Source: Ornithinimicrobium humiphilum (lineage in GTDB: Bacteria > Actinomycetota > Actinomycetes > Actinomycetales > Dermatophilaceae). Taken from it: a stretch of DNA of 64,000 nucleotides. How positions within the stretch are numbered: the first letter of the stretch is position 1; every line of letters begins with the position of its first letter. Under the pieces are notes generated by a model. The model did no database searches and was not told where the DNA came from. It worked only from the letters and a program-made list of their open reading frames with translations. Location: the NCBI RefSeq assembly GCF_006716885.1, contig NZ_VFPU01000001.1, forward strand, positions 1,302,001 to 1,366,000, read 5' to 3'. A program made the translations under genes and the position numbers. This document shows, one piece after another, positions 40,920-48,521 of this stretch.

Positions 40920-41527
40920 CGGTCCCTTCCTTCGGGCGGGCTGAGGGGCGAGCCGGTGGCGGGCGCCGGGTCGGCGGGCTCCGTGGGCTGCGGCGGCACG
41001 ACGGCCCGGTCCTCGGCGGTGATCCGCAGGTCGCCACCGGCGCCGGCGCTGCCGAACTTCTCGGCGATGAACCGGCCCTGGGCGACGAGCTCGCGGGCGT
41101 CGTCGCGGTAGACGGCGTCGAAGACGCGGTCCATCGTCAGACCGAGCAGGTCGAGCTGGTCGACGAGCACCATGAGGGAGGTCTTGGCGCCGTCGACCGG
41201 GCGGGTGTCGGCATACCGGCGGGGGAGGCGCTGGTAGGAGCCGATCGCCTCGGGCAGGTAGTCGGTCGCGGTCGCGATGACGGTGTAGCCGAGGTCGTTG
41301 CCGCTGATCCGCGCGAGCCGGGGGACGGTGTCGCGCACGGTGTCGACGACCCGCTGGGCGCGCGCCACCACGACCGAGGGCAGCGCGCTCGAGGCGAGCA
41401 GCTCCTCGGTCTGGGTGAGCGCGGCATACACGTCGTCGGCCGTGGGCGGCGGGGGCAGGACCAGGCGTTCCTGCTCGTGCGCCGGCGCCCGGCCGAGCAT
41501 GCGGTCCAGCAGGTCGGAGAACCCCAT
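40916..41527 (-). CDS. XpaC-like partner of the TelA protein
   Basis: 203 residues, helical. SVVVARAQRVVDTVRDTVPRL, TDYLPEAIGSYQRLPRRYA and LMVLVDQLDLLGLTMDRVFDAVYRDD resemble the core of XpaC-like proteins, which often pair with TelA in Gram-positive genomes. Similarity is only partial, so the family call is tentative. It lies 4 nt after the TelA stop and overlaps the ATPase start by 4 bp. The C-terminal 40 residues are Pro/Ala-rich and probably disordered. Confidence 0.6.
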   Translation of the reverse strand: MGFSDLLDRMLGRAPAHEQERLVLPPPPTADDVYAALTQTEELLASSALPSVVVARAQRVVDTVRDTVPRLARISGNDLGYTVIATATDYLPEAIGSYQRLPRRYADTRPVDGAKTSLMVLVDQLDLLGLTMDRVFDAVYRDDARELVAQGRFIAEKFGSAGAGGDLRITAEDRAVVPPQPTEPADPAPATGSPLSPPEGRDR

Positions 41528-41531
41528 GCGG

Positions 41532-42767
41532 TCAGCGCCTGGTGGGCGGGGTGTCGCCCAGGTCGAGCTCGCCGCCGGCCAGACGCGCGTCGGTGCGCTG
41601 CGCGCGGTCGAGGTAGCCGCGCGACTTCTCGACCTCGCCCTCGAGGACGCCGATGGTCTGCGCCATCGAGTCGAGGGCCCGCGAGCGGAAGTTGTCGATC
41701 GCGTCCATCGTCTCGTAGATGTTGGCGAAGGCGGCCTGCAGCTGCTCGAGGCCGATCGTCGAGGACGCAGCCTGCTCCTGGATGGCGACGGAGTTGTCGC
41801 GCAGCATCTCCGAGGTGCGCTGGATCATGTCGGAGGTCGTGCTGTTGAGCGCGGTGATCTGGTCGAGGACGAGGCGCTGGTTGTTGAGCGCCTGGGCCAC
41901 GAGGACGGCGGTGCGCAGCGCGCTGATCGTCGTCGTCGAGGCGCGGTCGACACCCTTGATGAGCTCGATGTTGTTCTTCATGATGATGTCGATGGCCAGG
42001 TAGTTCTGGATCGACACCGCGAGCTGGGTGAGCAGGTCCTGGTGCTTCTGGCGGACGTAGAAGAGGACGTCCTCGCGCATCGCCTTGGCGTTCTCGGGGT
42101 CGGTCTCCTCGAGCATCGCGACGTGCGCCGACACCTTCGCGTCGAGCTGCTCGGCGATGTAGACGTACTGGTTGAGGCGGCCCATGGAGTCCCAGAGCTG
42201 CTGCTTCTCCATGTTGAGGGCGACGTTGTCCTTGGTCAGCTCGTCCTGGCCGCTGCGCAGCGCGTGGAGGATGCCGTCGAGGTGCTTCTCGGCCGACTCG
42301 TACTTGCGGAAGTAGTCGCGCAGGCGGTCGCCGAACGGGATCATCCCGAGGATCTTCTTGGAGCCCTGGGCCTGGCCCGGGTCGAGGTCCTCGACGGTGC
42401 GGCGCAGCTCCATGAGGGTGCGGCCGACCTTGGACTCCTTGGAGACGCCACCCTCGTTGAGCGCGCGGACCGGCGACTTCAGGAGGCGGTTGGAGGTCTC
42501 GGCGGCGGCGCGGATCTCGGCGTCACCCATGGTGCGCACGTCGGCGGCGCGGCGGGCGAACTCGGGCGAGCGGACCTCGGTCTGGGTCAGGCCGTGGAGG
42601 AACTCCTCGACCTTCTTGTCGAGCGTCGGCATCACCGCGGGGTCGACCGGGGGCGCCATCTTCGGCGCAGCCGTCTCCGCCACCGGCTTCGTCGGCTCCG
42701 GCACGGTCAGCGTGAGCGGGCTGGGCGCGGACAGCGGCTCGGGTGCGGCGAGGGGCTGGTCGGTCAT
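41532..42767 (-). CDS. telA: TelA-like toxic anion resistance protein
   Basis: 411 residues, first gene of the ten-gene operon. A Pro-rich N-terminus (1-45) is followed by the TelA coiled-coil domain: KKVEEFLHGL, MIPFGDRLRDYFRKYESAEKHLDGIL, DNVALNMEKQQLWDSMGRLNQY, YLAIDIIMKNNIELIKGVDRAST and ALRTAVLVAQALNNQRLVLDQI. TelA/YceH proteins give resistance to tellurite, lantibiotics or other envelope stress; their biochemistry is unsettled. GAGGAGAGAG supports ATG 42767. I could not find a convincing promoter in the 142 bp upstream; CACAAT near 42838 is a weak candidate. Confidence 0.9.
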   Translation of the reverse strand: MTDQPLAAPEPLSAPSPLTLTVPEPTKPVAETAAPKMAPPVDPAVMPTLDKKVEEFLHGLTQTEVRSPEFARRAADVRTMGDAEIRAAAETSNRLLKSPVRALNEGGVSKESKVGRTLMELRRTVEDLDPGQAQGSKKILGMIPFGDRLRDYFRKYESAEKHLDGILHALRSGQDELTKDNVALNMEKQQLWDSMGRLNQYVYIAEQLDAKVSAHVAMLEETDPENAKAMREDVLFYVRQKHQDLLTQLAVSIQNYLAIDIIMKNNIELIKGVDRASTTTISALRTAVLVAQALNNQRLVLDQITALNSTTSDMIQRTSEMLRDNSVAIQEQAASSTIGLEQLQAAFANIYETMDAIDNFRSRALDSMAQTIGVLEGEVEKSRGYLDRAQRTDARLAGGELDLGDTPPTRR

Positions 42768-42909
42768 GTGTCTCTCTCCTCGAGTCGGTAACGCGGCGCG
42801 TGGGGACCCCCATGTGGACCCGCCGGTCGGACGGCCCCATTGTGCCGCGAGTTCCACCCAATCACACGGGGGATAACTGCCCGGTCAGGCACTCCCTTCT
42901 CGTGGGCGG

Positions 42910-43401
42910 TCAGAGGGGGAGGCGGTAGGCCAGCAGGTCGACGGTCGGCGTGGGTGACCAGTCCCGTTCGGGTATGCGGTGGAAGCCGGCCCGCTCGTAG
43001 AGCCGGTGGGCGGAGGTCATCCACGTGGCGCTGCAGAGCACGAGCGCCGGGTAGCCGTCGGTGCGGGCACGGTCCTCGATGGCTTGGAGGAGTGCCCGTC
43101 CCACGCCGCGGCCCTGCACCCCGGGGTCGACGCCCAGCATGCGGAACTCCGCCTCGCCCTCCTGCGCGATCTCCTGCTGGCTCGACCCGGCTCCGGCCCA
43201 GGTGACGGTGCCGACGACGCGACCGTCGAGCTCGGCGACCCAGACCTCGGCGTCGCGGGTACGCGCGGCGGTGTCGCGGAGGTGGTGCCAGTAGGGCTCG
43301 TCGGGTGCCATCCCGCTCGGGGCGTAGGCGGCGACGAGGAGGCGGCCGACCTCGTCGTGCTCGTCGGCGCGGACGTGTCGGACGGTCGGGCGGGTGGTCA
43401 T
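42910..43401 (-). CDS. GNAT-family N-acetyltransferase
   Basis: 163 residues. VRADEHDEVGRLLVAAY start, EVWVAELDGRVVGTVTWAG, the acetyl-CoA loop LGVDPGVQGRGVGRALLQAIED (Q/RxxGxG/A) and CSATWMTSAHRLYERAGFHRI. It transfers an acetyl group from acetyl-CoA to an unknown amine. TAACCT lies 8 nt before the ATG, so the mRNA has almost no leader. It is divergent from the HNH gene; the SOS box lies 44 bp upstream and could influence both. Confidence 0.85.
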   Translation of the reverse strand: MTTRPTVRHVRADEHDEVGRLLVAAYAPSGMAPDEPYWHHLRDTAARTRDAEVWVAELDGRVVGTVTWAGAGSSQQEIAQEGEAEFRMLGVDPGVQGRGVGRALLQAIEDRARTDGYPALVLCSATWMTSAHRLYERAGFHRIPERDWSPTPTVDLLAYRLPL

Positions 43402-43445
43402 GTCGTGCAAGGTTACGGCGTGTCGGTCGTAGGGCCTGTCGGTGT

Positions 43446-43461
43446 TCGAACATATGATCGA
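43446..43461 (+). promoter_or_regulatory. LexA-type SOS box overlapping the HNH gene promoter
   Basis: TCGAAC-ATAT-GATCGA matches the mycobacterial/actinobacterial SOS box TCGAAC-N4-GTTCGA at all but one position of the two half-sites. It overlaps TATGAT (43453-43458), the best -10 box near the HNH gene start, so LexA binding would block transcription. Confidence 0.7.
43453..43458 (+). promoter_or_regulatory. -10 box TATGAT, leaderless start of the HNH gene
   Basis: TATGAT ends 6 nt before ATG 43465, inside the SOS box. Confidence 0.55.
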
Positions 43462-43464
43462 GGT

Positions 43465-44742
43465 ATGCAGCAGTCGTTGGGGACGGTGCGGCCGCCGAGG
43501 GGGACGGAGTCGGCGGTCGGTGACTCCTGGCTGCTGGCGGGGCTGCCCGCGGACGTGAGCCGGCCGGAGCTGGTGCAGGACGACCTGGTGGTCGAGTCGT
43601 TGGGGTGGATCTCCCGGGCGGTGTCGGATCTGGAGCGGTCCCGGTTGGTGATGGCCACGGAGGCCGTGGACCGGGGCCTGCACCTGGCCGAGGGGTTCTC
43701 GGTGGTGGACTGGCTGGCGCTGCGGTGTCCGGACCTGGAGCGGCGGGCGTTGATGGACCTGGCGCGGTTGGCGCAGGCGGGTCGGGAGCCGGTGCACGCG
43801 CCGTTGCTCGAACGCGTCAAGGATGGACAGCTGTCGATCGCGCGGGCGGCGAGGCTGCACCGGGCGTTGCAGCGGGTGCGGCCGGGCCTGCCTCCGGAGG
43901 AGTACGCCGCCGCGGTCGAGCTGCTGGCCAAGGCCGGGTCCGACCCGGTGTTCGACGACAAGGACATCGGCAGGATCGTGGACCGGCTCGTCGCGCAGTG
44001 CGTGGACGAGCGGGATCACGAGGCGAAGGCCCGCAAGAAGCAGGCGATGCGGGGGATCTACGAGTCGAGCCTGGCGGACGGGTCGGTGAAGCGGTGGGTC
44101 ATCACCTTCGGTGACGACGCCGACTACGAAGCTGCGAAGGCGATCATCGACTCCCCGCTGGCGGCGCCGGCGACCAAGGAGGAGCAGGACGCCACGGGCG
44201 AGCTGGACCTGCGGACGGCGGGCCAGCGCAGGTACGACGCGTTCATGACCGTGATGCGCCGCGGGGTGGCCGGCACGGCTGGTCAGCCGACGACACCGAA
44301 GGCGATGCTGATGGTGACGTTGGACTTCGAGACGCTCAAGCGTCAGCTGTCCGAGACCGGTGGCCACCTGCCCGGGGTGGGTTCGACCCTGGCCGGGGCG
44401 CCGTTGCGGGCGGAGGCGATCCGCAAGCTGGCGTGCGAGGCCGACATCATCCCCGTCGTGCTCGGCGGACCAAGCGAGATCCTCGACCAGGGCCGCCGCA
44501 AGCGCCTCGTCACCCCAGCACAGCGGGTCCGGCTCGCAGCACGGGACCGGGGGTGCACGATCCCGGGGTGCACCGTGCCCGCGACCTGGTGCGACGCCCA
44601 CCACGTCATCCCCTGGGCCCTCGGCGGGCGGTCAGACCTTTCGAACTACGCCTTGTTGTGTCCGAGGCACCACACCTTCGTGCACGACCGGAACCTGACG
44701 GCGACCGTGACGGAGCTCGGGGTCCGGTGGCATCTGAGATGA
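43465..44742 (+). CDS. DUF222 / HNH endonuclease protein (13E12 repeat family)
   Basis: 425 residues. The DUF222 domain (about 30-330; SLGWISRAVSDLERSRLVMATEAVDR, GLPPEEYAAAVELLAKA) is followed by a short HNH nuclease (about 350-420) with CTIPGCTVPATWCDAHHVIPWALGG, NYALLCPRHH and FVHDRN. These multi-copy actinobacterial genes are often laterally moved or recombined and several mycobacterial members are DNA-damage inducible. The SOS box at its start fits that. Leucine TTG codons are more common here than in neighbours, and GC is somewhat lower, consistent with a mobile history. Confidence 0.85.
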   Translation: MQQSLGTVRPPRGTESAVGDSWLLAGLPADVSRPELVQDDLVVESLGWISRAVSDLERSRLVMATEAVDRGLHLAEGFSVVDWLALRCPDLERRALMDLARLAQAGREPVHAPLLERVKDGQLSIARAARLHRALQRVRPGLPPEEYAAAVELLAKAGSDPVFDDKDIGRIVDRLVAQCVDERDHEAKARKKQAMRGIYESSLADGSVKRWVITFGDDADYEAAKAIIDSPLAAPATKEEQDATGELDLRTAGQRRYDAFMTVMRRGVAGTAGQPTTPKAMLMVTLDFETLKRQLSETGGHLPGVGSTLAGAPLRAEAIRKLACEADIIPVVLGGPSEILDQGRRKRLVTPAQRVRLAARDRGCTIPGCTVPATWCDAHHVIPWALGGRSDLSNYALLCPRHHTFVHDRNLTATVTELGVRWHLR

Positions 44743-44832
44743 CCCCGCCCCGAGCCCGGCCCGCACCGGCCGGGCGATGAGGCATGTCAGCGCAGCCTGA
44801 CGGCCCGCGCACTCGCCTCACCTCACCTCACA

Positions 44833-44893
44833 TCACTCCAAGATGGTGAGGCGGCTGTCACGCACCTCACTCCAGGATGGTGAGGCGGATGTC
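44833..44893 (-). repeat. 34-bp-offset tandem duplication of the DUF1905 gene's 3' end
   Basis: The last codons and stop of the DUF1905 gene (from 44867) recur 34 bp further downstream (from 44833) with two mismatches over about 26 bp. A run of CCTCA repeats adjoins. The offset is not a multiple of three, so the second copy lies outside the gene. Confidence 0.65.
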
Positions 44894-45166
44894 CAGCGGA
44901 TCGCCCTGCAGCAGGTCTTCGGCCTGGCGCACCTTCTGCTTGACCGGCAGCACGTAGCGCCCGCTGCCGCTGTCGGGGAAGACCGAGGTGCGCCAGGTCG
45001 TCGACCCGATCGTGACCTCGACCCGCACCGACCCGAAGCCGCGCGGTGGTCGTGGCCGTTCCCGCACCGCCTCGCTCGCCGCCTCGTCGAGCGTCACGAA
45101 GTGCCAACCCTCCGGCGGCTCTCCCGAGCGCCAGAGCTCCGCCGTGAACCGGCACGTCTCCGCCAT
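44867..45166 (-). CDS. DUF1905 domain protein
   Basis: 99 residues. CRFTAELWRSGEPPEGWHFVTLDEAASEAV, GSVRVEVTIGSTTWRTSVFPDSGSGRYVLPVKQKVRQAE and DPLDIRLTILE cover the small beta-barrel DUF1905 domain. Members are unassigned, often fused to a YdeI-like domain. TAGTCT 7 nt before ATG 45166 indicates a leaderless transcript. It is divergent from a second DUF1905 gene 80 bp away, evidently a duplicate. Its 3' end has been partly re-duplicated downstream. Confidence 0.8.
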   Translation of the reverse strand: MAETCRFTAELWRSGEPPEGWHFVTLDEAASEAVRERPRPPRGFGSVRVEVTIGSTTWRTSVFPDSGSGRYVLPVKQKVRQAEDLLQGDPLDIRLTILE

Positions 45167-45173
45167 GGGCAGC

Positions 45174-45179
45174 AGACTA
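45174..45179 (-). promoter_or_regulatory. -10 box, leaderless start
   Basis: TAGTCT on the minus strand ends 7 nt before ATG 45166. Confidence 0.45.
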
Positions 45180-45234
45180 GGGAGTCGGGACGAGGAGCCA
45201 CCGGCTGCGGACGGGAGCTGTCCGCATGCCTCGT

Positions 45235-45240
45235 TAGCGT
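45235..45240 (+). promoter_or_regulatory. -10 box, leaderless start
   Basis: TAGCGT ends 6 nt before ATG 45247. Confidence 0.45.
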
Positions 45241-45246
45241 CGCTCC

Positions 45247-45624
45247 ATGGACGGTGCGACACGGCAGGCGACGATCACGACGACCTGGGAGACGACGAGT
45301 GGGACGGCCGGGACGATGACGGCGACCGACGACGGTCCCGATCTGGAGTTCACCGCGGAGGTGGTGGAGTGGCGGGGCCCCGCGCCCTACTGCTTCCTCG
45401 TGACGCCACCGGAGGAGTCGGAGTGGCTCGCCGACGTGATGCCGGAGGTCACCTACGGCTGGGGGATGATCCCGGTCACCGGGGTGATCGGGTACACGGA
45501 GTTCACCACCTCCATCTGGCCGCGCAAGGGCACCTTCTGGGTGCCGCTCAAGGACGCGGTCCGCGCCTCCGAGGGCATCGAGCTCGGTGACCTCGTGACC
45601 GTGCAGCTGACGATCCGCGCCTGA
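45247..45624 (+). CDS. DUF1905 domain protein (second copy)
   Basis: 125 residues. After about 30 loosely conserved residues comes the DUF1905 domain: FTAEVVEWRGPAPYCFLVTP, EVTYGWGMIPVTGVIGYTEF, SIWPRKGTFWVPLKDAVRAS and LGDLVTVQLTIRA. It has the same barrel core as the divergent neighbour but only modest identity, so the duplication is old or the copies were acquired separately. Function unknown. It converges on a DUF202 gene, the two stops lying in the palindrome CTGAG-A-CTCAG. Confidence 0.8.
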   Translation: MDGATRQATITTTWETTSGTAGTMTATDDGPDLEFTAEVVEWRGPAPYCFLVTPPEESEWLADVMPEVTYGWGMIPVTGVIGYTEFTTSIWPRKGTFWVPLKDAVRASEGIELGDLVTVQLTIRA

Positions 45625-45627
45625 GAC

Positions 45628-45978
45628 TCAGAGGGTGGCGATCCGCATCCCCGCCGCGGCCAGCTCGACCACGGCGACGGTGCCGGCTGCCACGGCCACG
45701 ACCGCGGGCACGCGTCCGTCCCGCAGCACCCGGTCGAAGGTCGGTTCGTCCGGGTGGGCGATCGCCGAGCGTCCGCCCCGGAGGGTGGCGCCGACGACCC
45801 AGGCGGCCAGCACCGCGGTGATCACCGCCGGGACGAGGCCCGCCGCGCCCAGGGTGTCCATGGTCAGGCGCCCCACCGTCAGAGAGCCGATGACCAGCGC
45901 CAGCCCGGTGCGGCGCCAGGCCAGGACCGTGCGTTCCTGCTGCAGGCCAGGGTCGCGCCAGGGCGTCGGTTCGCTCAC
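45628..45978 (-). CDS. DUF202 membrane protein
   Basis: 116 residues with three membrane segments. The start PGLQQERTVLAWRRTGLALVIGSL carries the DUF202 signature (ERTxLAWxRT). DUF202 proteins are small inner-membrane proteins of unknown function, often encoded in pairs. GTG 45978 overlaps the stop of the upstream DUF202 gene, so the pair is translated together and probably forms a complex. Confidence 0.85.
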   Translation of the reverse strand: MSEPTPWRDPGLQQERTVLAWRRTGLALVIGSLTVGRLTMDTLGAAGLVPAVITAVLAAWVVGATLRGGRSAIAHPDEPTFDRVLRDGRVPAVVAVAAGTVAVVELAAAGMRIATL

Positions 45979-46346
45979 GAGGCCGCCCGCAGGAGGGTGG
46001 CGACGAGCAGCACGACGCCGGCCAGCGCGACCCCCACCACGACGACCATGCCCGCGGCGTTGCCGGGGAGGGGCAGGTCCTGGCGCATCGCGGCCTCGGC
46101 CCGGGCCCAGCCCCGCCACGCGTGGACCGCGGCCAGCAGACCGGTGAGCGCCAGCACGGCGGCGAGCACGACCTGGGCGGTGGGCCCGATCCCGAGCGGG
46201 AGGGCGTCGACCGCGGCCGCGACCGCGAGCAGCGCCAGGCTGGTGCGGATCCACGCCAGGAAGGTGCGCTCGTTGGCCAGCGAGAAGCGCGGGTCGGGCT
46301 CGGTCCCCGTCCCGTAGACGGAGCGGGGCCAGCGCGTCGAGGTCAC
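45975..46346 (-). CDS. YidH-like DUF202 membrane protein
   Basis: 123 residues. DPRFSLANERTFLAWIRTSLALLA is the classic YidH/DUF202 signature, followed by two more membrane segments (VVLAAVLALTGLLAAVHAW, MVVVVGVALAGVVLLVATLL). Function unknown. TACGAT six nt before GTG 46346 marks a leaderless start. It is the first gene of the two-gene operon and divergent from the ArsC-like gene. Confidence 0.85.
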   Translation of the reverse strand: MTSTRWPRSVYGTGTEPDPRFSLANERTFLAWIRTSLALLAVAAAVDALPLGIGPTAQVVLAAVLALTGLLAAVHAWRGWARAEAAMRQDLPLPGNAAGMVVVVGVALAGVVLLVATLLRAAS

Positions 46347-46352
46347 CTCGGC

Positions 46353-46358
46353 ATCGTA
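46353..46358 (-). promoter_or_regulatory. -10 box, leaderless start of the DUF202 operon
   Basis: TACGAT on the minus strand ends 6 nt before GTG 46346. Confidence 0.45.
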
Positions 46359-46390
46359 GGCACGACGGTCGACGTGGCGCCCCCGAGCGG

Positions 46391-46396
46391 TAGGGT
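46391..46396 (+). promoter_or_regulatory. -10 box, leaderless start of the ArsC-like gene
   Basis: TAGGGT ends 7 nt before ATG 46404. GTCGAC 17 nt upstream may be a weak -35. Confidence 0.5.
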
Positions 46397-46403
46397 CCGC
46401 GCC

Positions 46404-46763
46404 ATGGCCGACCTGACCGTCCTGCACAACCCTCGCTGCTCCACCTCGCGCCACGCCGTCGACGTCGTCGCCGGGGCGGGGGTCGAGGCCGAGGTGGTGC
46501 AGTACCTCCGCACCCCGCTCGACCGCGAGCAGCTGCTCGACCTGATCGGCAAGCTCGAGGACCCGCCTGCCGACCTGGTCCGCAAGGACGCCTACTTCGA
46601 CCAGCTGGGCCTGGACCCCGACGACGTCGTCACGCCCGACCAGGTCGCCGACCTGCTCGTGGAGCACCCCCGCCTGATGCAGCGTCCGGTGCTGATCCGC
46701 GGCGACCGGGCGATCATCGGCCGCCCCAAGACCCGCGCCGAGGAGTTCGTGGCCGGGCGGTAG
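46404..46763 (+). CDS. arsC: Arsenate reductase, ArsC glutaredoxin-type
   Basis: 119 residues. [19 protein letters not shown] holds the catalytic Cys after the first strand. [11 protein letters not shown] and [21 protein letters not shown] contain the cis-Pro loop and the downstream Arg typical of the ArsC/YffB/Spx superfamily. True ArsC reduces arsenate with glutathione/glutaredoxin, which actinobacteria lack, so the electron donor here would be mycothiol/mycoredoxin or the protein may have another reductase role. No arsenite exporter or ArsR is nearby. Confidence 0.8.
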   Translation: MADLTVLHNPRCSTSRHAVDVVAGAGVEAEVVQYLRTPLDREQLLDLIGKLEDPPADLVRKDAYFDQLGLDPDDVVTPDQVADLLVEHPRLMQRPVLIRGDRAIIGRPKTRAEEFVAGR

Positions 46764-46766
46764 CGT
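46761..46766 (+). promoter_or_regulatory. -10 box, leaderless start
   Basis: TAGCGT ends 7 nt before GTG 46774; it overlaps the last codon of the ArsC-like gene. Confidence 0.45.
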
Positions 46767-46773
46767 CGCACCC

Positions 46774-47928
46774 GTGACCGACTCGGACGCCCCGGCACGG
46801 ACGCCGCACGAGCCCACCGACAATGCACACGCCGCGACGCCGCTCGTCGACGTCACGGCGGTGCGCCCCGCCGACCGGGCGTGGACCGACGAGGCCGTGC
46901 GCCGGCTCCAGGCCGACGCCAACCGCAGCGCCGACACCCACCTGGTCGCCGTGGAGCTGCCCGCGGGCTGGGAGGTCGACCTCTACCTCAAGGACGAGTC
47001 GACCCACCCGACCGGCAGCCTCAAGCACCGCCTCGCGCGCTCGCTCTTCCTCCACGCCCTGTGCAACGGCGAGCTGCGGGAGGGCACGACGGTCATCGAG
47101 GCGAGCTCGGGCTCGACAGCGGTGAGCGAGGCCCACTTCGCGCGGATGCTGGGCCTGCCCTTCGTCGCCGTGATGCACCGCGGCACCAGCCCCGAGAAGA
47201 TCGCCCTCATCGAGCGCGAGGGCGGCACCTGCCACCTCGTCGACGACCCCACCGCCGTGTATGCCGTGAGCCGGGAGCTGGCGGACCGCTGCGGCGGGCA
47301 CTGCATGGACCAGTTCACCTACGCCGAGCGCGCGACCGACTGGCGGGGCAACAACAACATCGCCGAGTCGATCTTCGAGCAGATGTCCCTGGAGCGGCAC
47401 CCGGTGCCGGAATGGGTCGTCGTCGGTGCCGGCACCGGAGGCACGTCCGCGACCATCGGGCGCTACGTCCGGCTCCGCGGCCACGCCACGCGGCTGTGCG
47501 TCGTGGACCCCGAGGGCTCGGCCTTCCTGCCCGCCTTCGCGGGGATGCCGGAGTGCGCCCCGGTCGGCTCCCGCATCGAGGGCATCGGACGGCCCCGGGT
47601 CGAGCCGAGCTTCGTCCCGGGCGTGGTCGACCGGATGCTCGGCGTGCCCGACGCCGCCTCGGTCGCCGCGATGCGCTTCCTGCGCGACCGGACCGGTCTC
47701 GCCTGCGGGCCCTCCACGGGCACCGCCTTCTACGGCGTGCTGCGGCTCGCCTGCGAGATGCGTGCCGCCGGCCGTCCCGGCTCGATCGTCACGCTGCTGT
47801 GCGACGACGCGAGCCGCTACGCCGACAGCCACGCCGACGACGCCTGGGTCGCCGCGCAGGGCTGGGACCTCCGGCCCTACAGCGCGGTCCTCCACCAGGC
47901 GTGGGACACCGGCCGGTGGATCGGCTGA
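46774..47928 (+). CDS. cds1: PLP-dependent cysteine desulfhydrase (Cds1-like)
   Basis: 384 residues, fold-type II PLP enzyme. [13 protein letters not shown] contains the Schiff-base Lys; [19 protein letters not shown] is the substrate loop and [14 protein letters not shown] the phosphate-binding Gly loop. The long N-terminal extension and the ending [15 protein letters not shown] match the mycobacterial Cds1 group, which degrades cysteine to pyruvate, ammonia and sulfide and supports redox and respiratory balance. A cysteine synthase reaction cannot be excluded. Its own -10 box sits at the end of the ArsC-like gene, so it can be transcribed separately. Confidence 0.8.
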   Translation: MTDSDAPARTPHEPTDNAHAATPLVDVTAVRPADRAWTDEAVRRLQADANRSADTHLVAVELPAGWEVDLYLKDESTHPTGSLKHRLARSLFLHALCNGELREGTTVIEASSGSTAVSEAHFARMLGLPFVAVMHRGTSPEKIALIEREGGTCHLVDDPTAVYAVSRELADRCGGHCMDQFTYAERATDWRGNNNIAESIFEQMSLERHPVPEWVVVGAGTGGTSATIGRYVRLRGHATRLCVVDPEGSAFLPAFAGMPECAPVGSRIEGIGRPRVEPSFVPGVVDRMLGVPDAASVAAMRFLRDRTGLACGPSTGTAFYGVLRLACEMRAAGRPGSIVTLLCDDASRYADSHADDAWVAAQGWDLRPYSAVLHQAWDTGRWIG

Positions 47929-47931
47929 GAC

Positions 47932-48342
47932 CTACTGACCGGCGATGTTGACCATCCAGCCGACGCCATAACGGTCGGTCAGCATCCCGAACCAGTCGCC
48001 CCACGGCGCCTTGTCCAGCGGCACGCCCGGAGTGGCGCCCTCGCTCAGGCCCTCCCAGTAGCGACGCAGCTCGGACTCGTCCGAGGCCGGCCCGCTGAGG
48101 GAGATGCTGATGTTGTCGCCGGGGGTGTACGGCATACCCTCCGGCGTGTCCGCACCCATGAGGGTGATGCCGGCCGGCGTCTCGAGCTGCGCGTGCATGA
48201 TCTGGTCGGCCTCCGCGCCCTCACCCATGCCGGACTCACCGAACGTGCTCAGCGTCAGCTCACCGCCCAGCACGGACCGGTAGAACTCCATGGCCTCGCG
48301 GGCCTGGCCCGTGAAGCTGAGGTAGGGGTTGAGCGTCACCAT
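47932..48342 (-). CDS. VOC-family protein, PhnB/glyoxalase-like
   Basis: 136 residues. NPYLSFTGQAREAMEFYRSVLGGEL start, MHAQLETPAGITLMGAD, NISISLSGPASDESELRRYWEGLSEG and the final WGDWFGMLTDRYGVGWMVNI are typical of PhnB-like VOC proteins. These bind a metal or a small ligand; some confer resistance to electrophiles or antibiotics. AAGGAGA fixes ATG 48342. It converges on the Cds1-like gene with 3 nt between the stops. Confidence 0.85.
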   Translation of the reverse strand: MVTLNPYLSFTGQAREAMEFYRSVLGGELTLSTFGESGMGEGAEADQIMHAQLETPAGITLMGADTPEGMPYTPGDNISISLSGPASDESELRRYWEGLSEGATPGVPLDKAPWGDWFGMLTDRYGVGWMVNIAGQ

Positions 48343-48508
48343 GTCCGATCTCCTTCTGTCGGGCGGCGCGTCGGTGCAACCGCTCCTGGCAGTGTGACCA
48401 CGCCCACCGACAGTCCTCATCGGTCGCGGGTAGGCAGACGCTCACCGGAGCACGGACGCGCCACCGTCCCCGGGGGCTGGCCGGAGGGGCCGTGTCCGCC
48501 TCAGCGGT

Positions 48509-48514
48509 TACGCT
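48509..48514 (+). promoter_or_regulatory. -10 box, leaderless start of the DUF445 gene
   Basis: TACGCT ends 7 nt before GTG 48522. Confidence 0.5.
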
Positions 48515-48521
48515 CGCACCC

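Noticed and set aside
39135-42767. Type VII secretion (ESX) locus suggested by the EccA-like ATPase
   Set aside because: No WXG100, EccB, EccC, EccD, EccE or mycosin genes are present.
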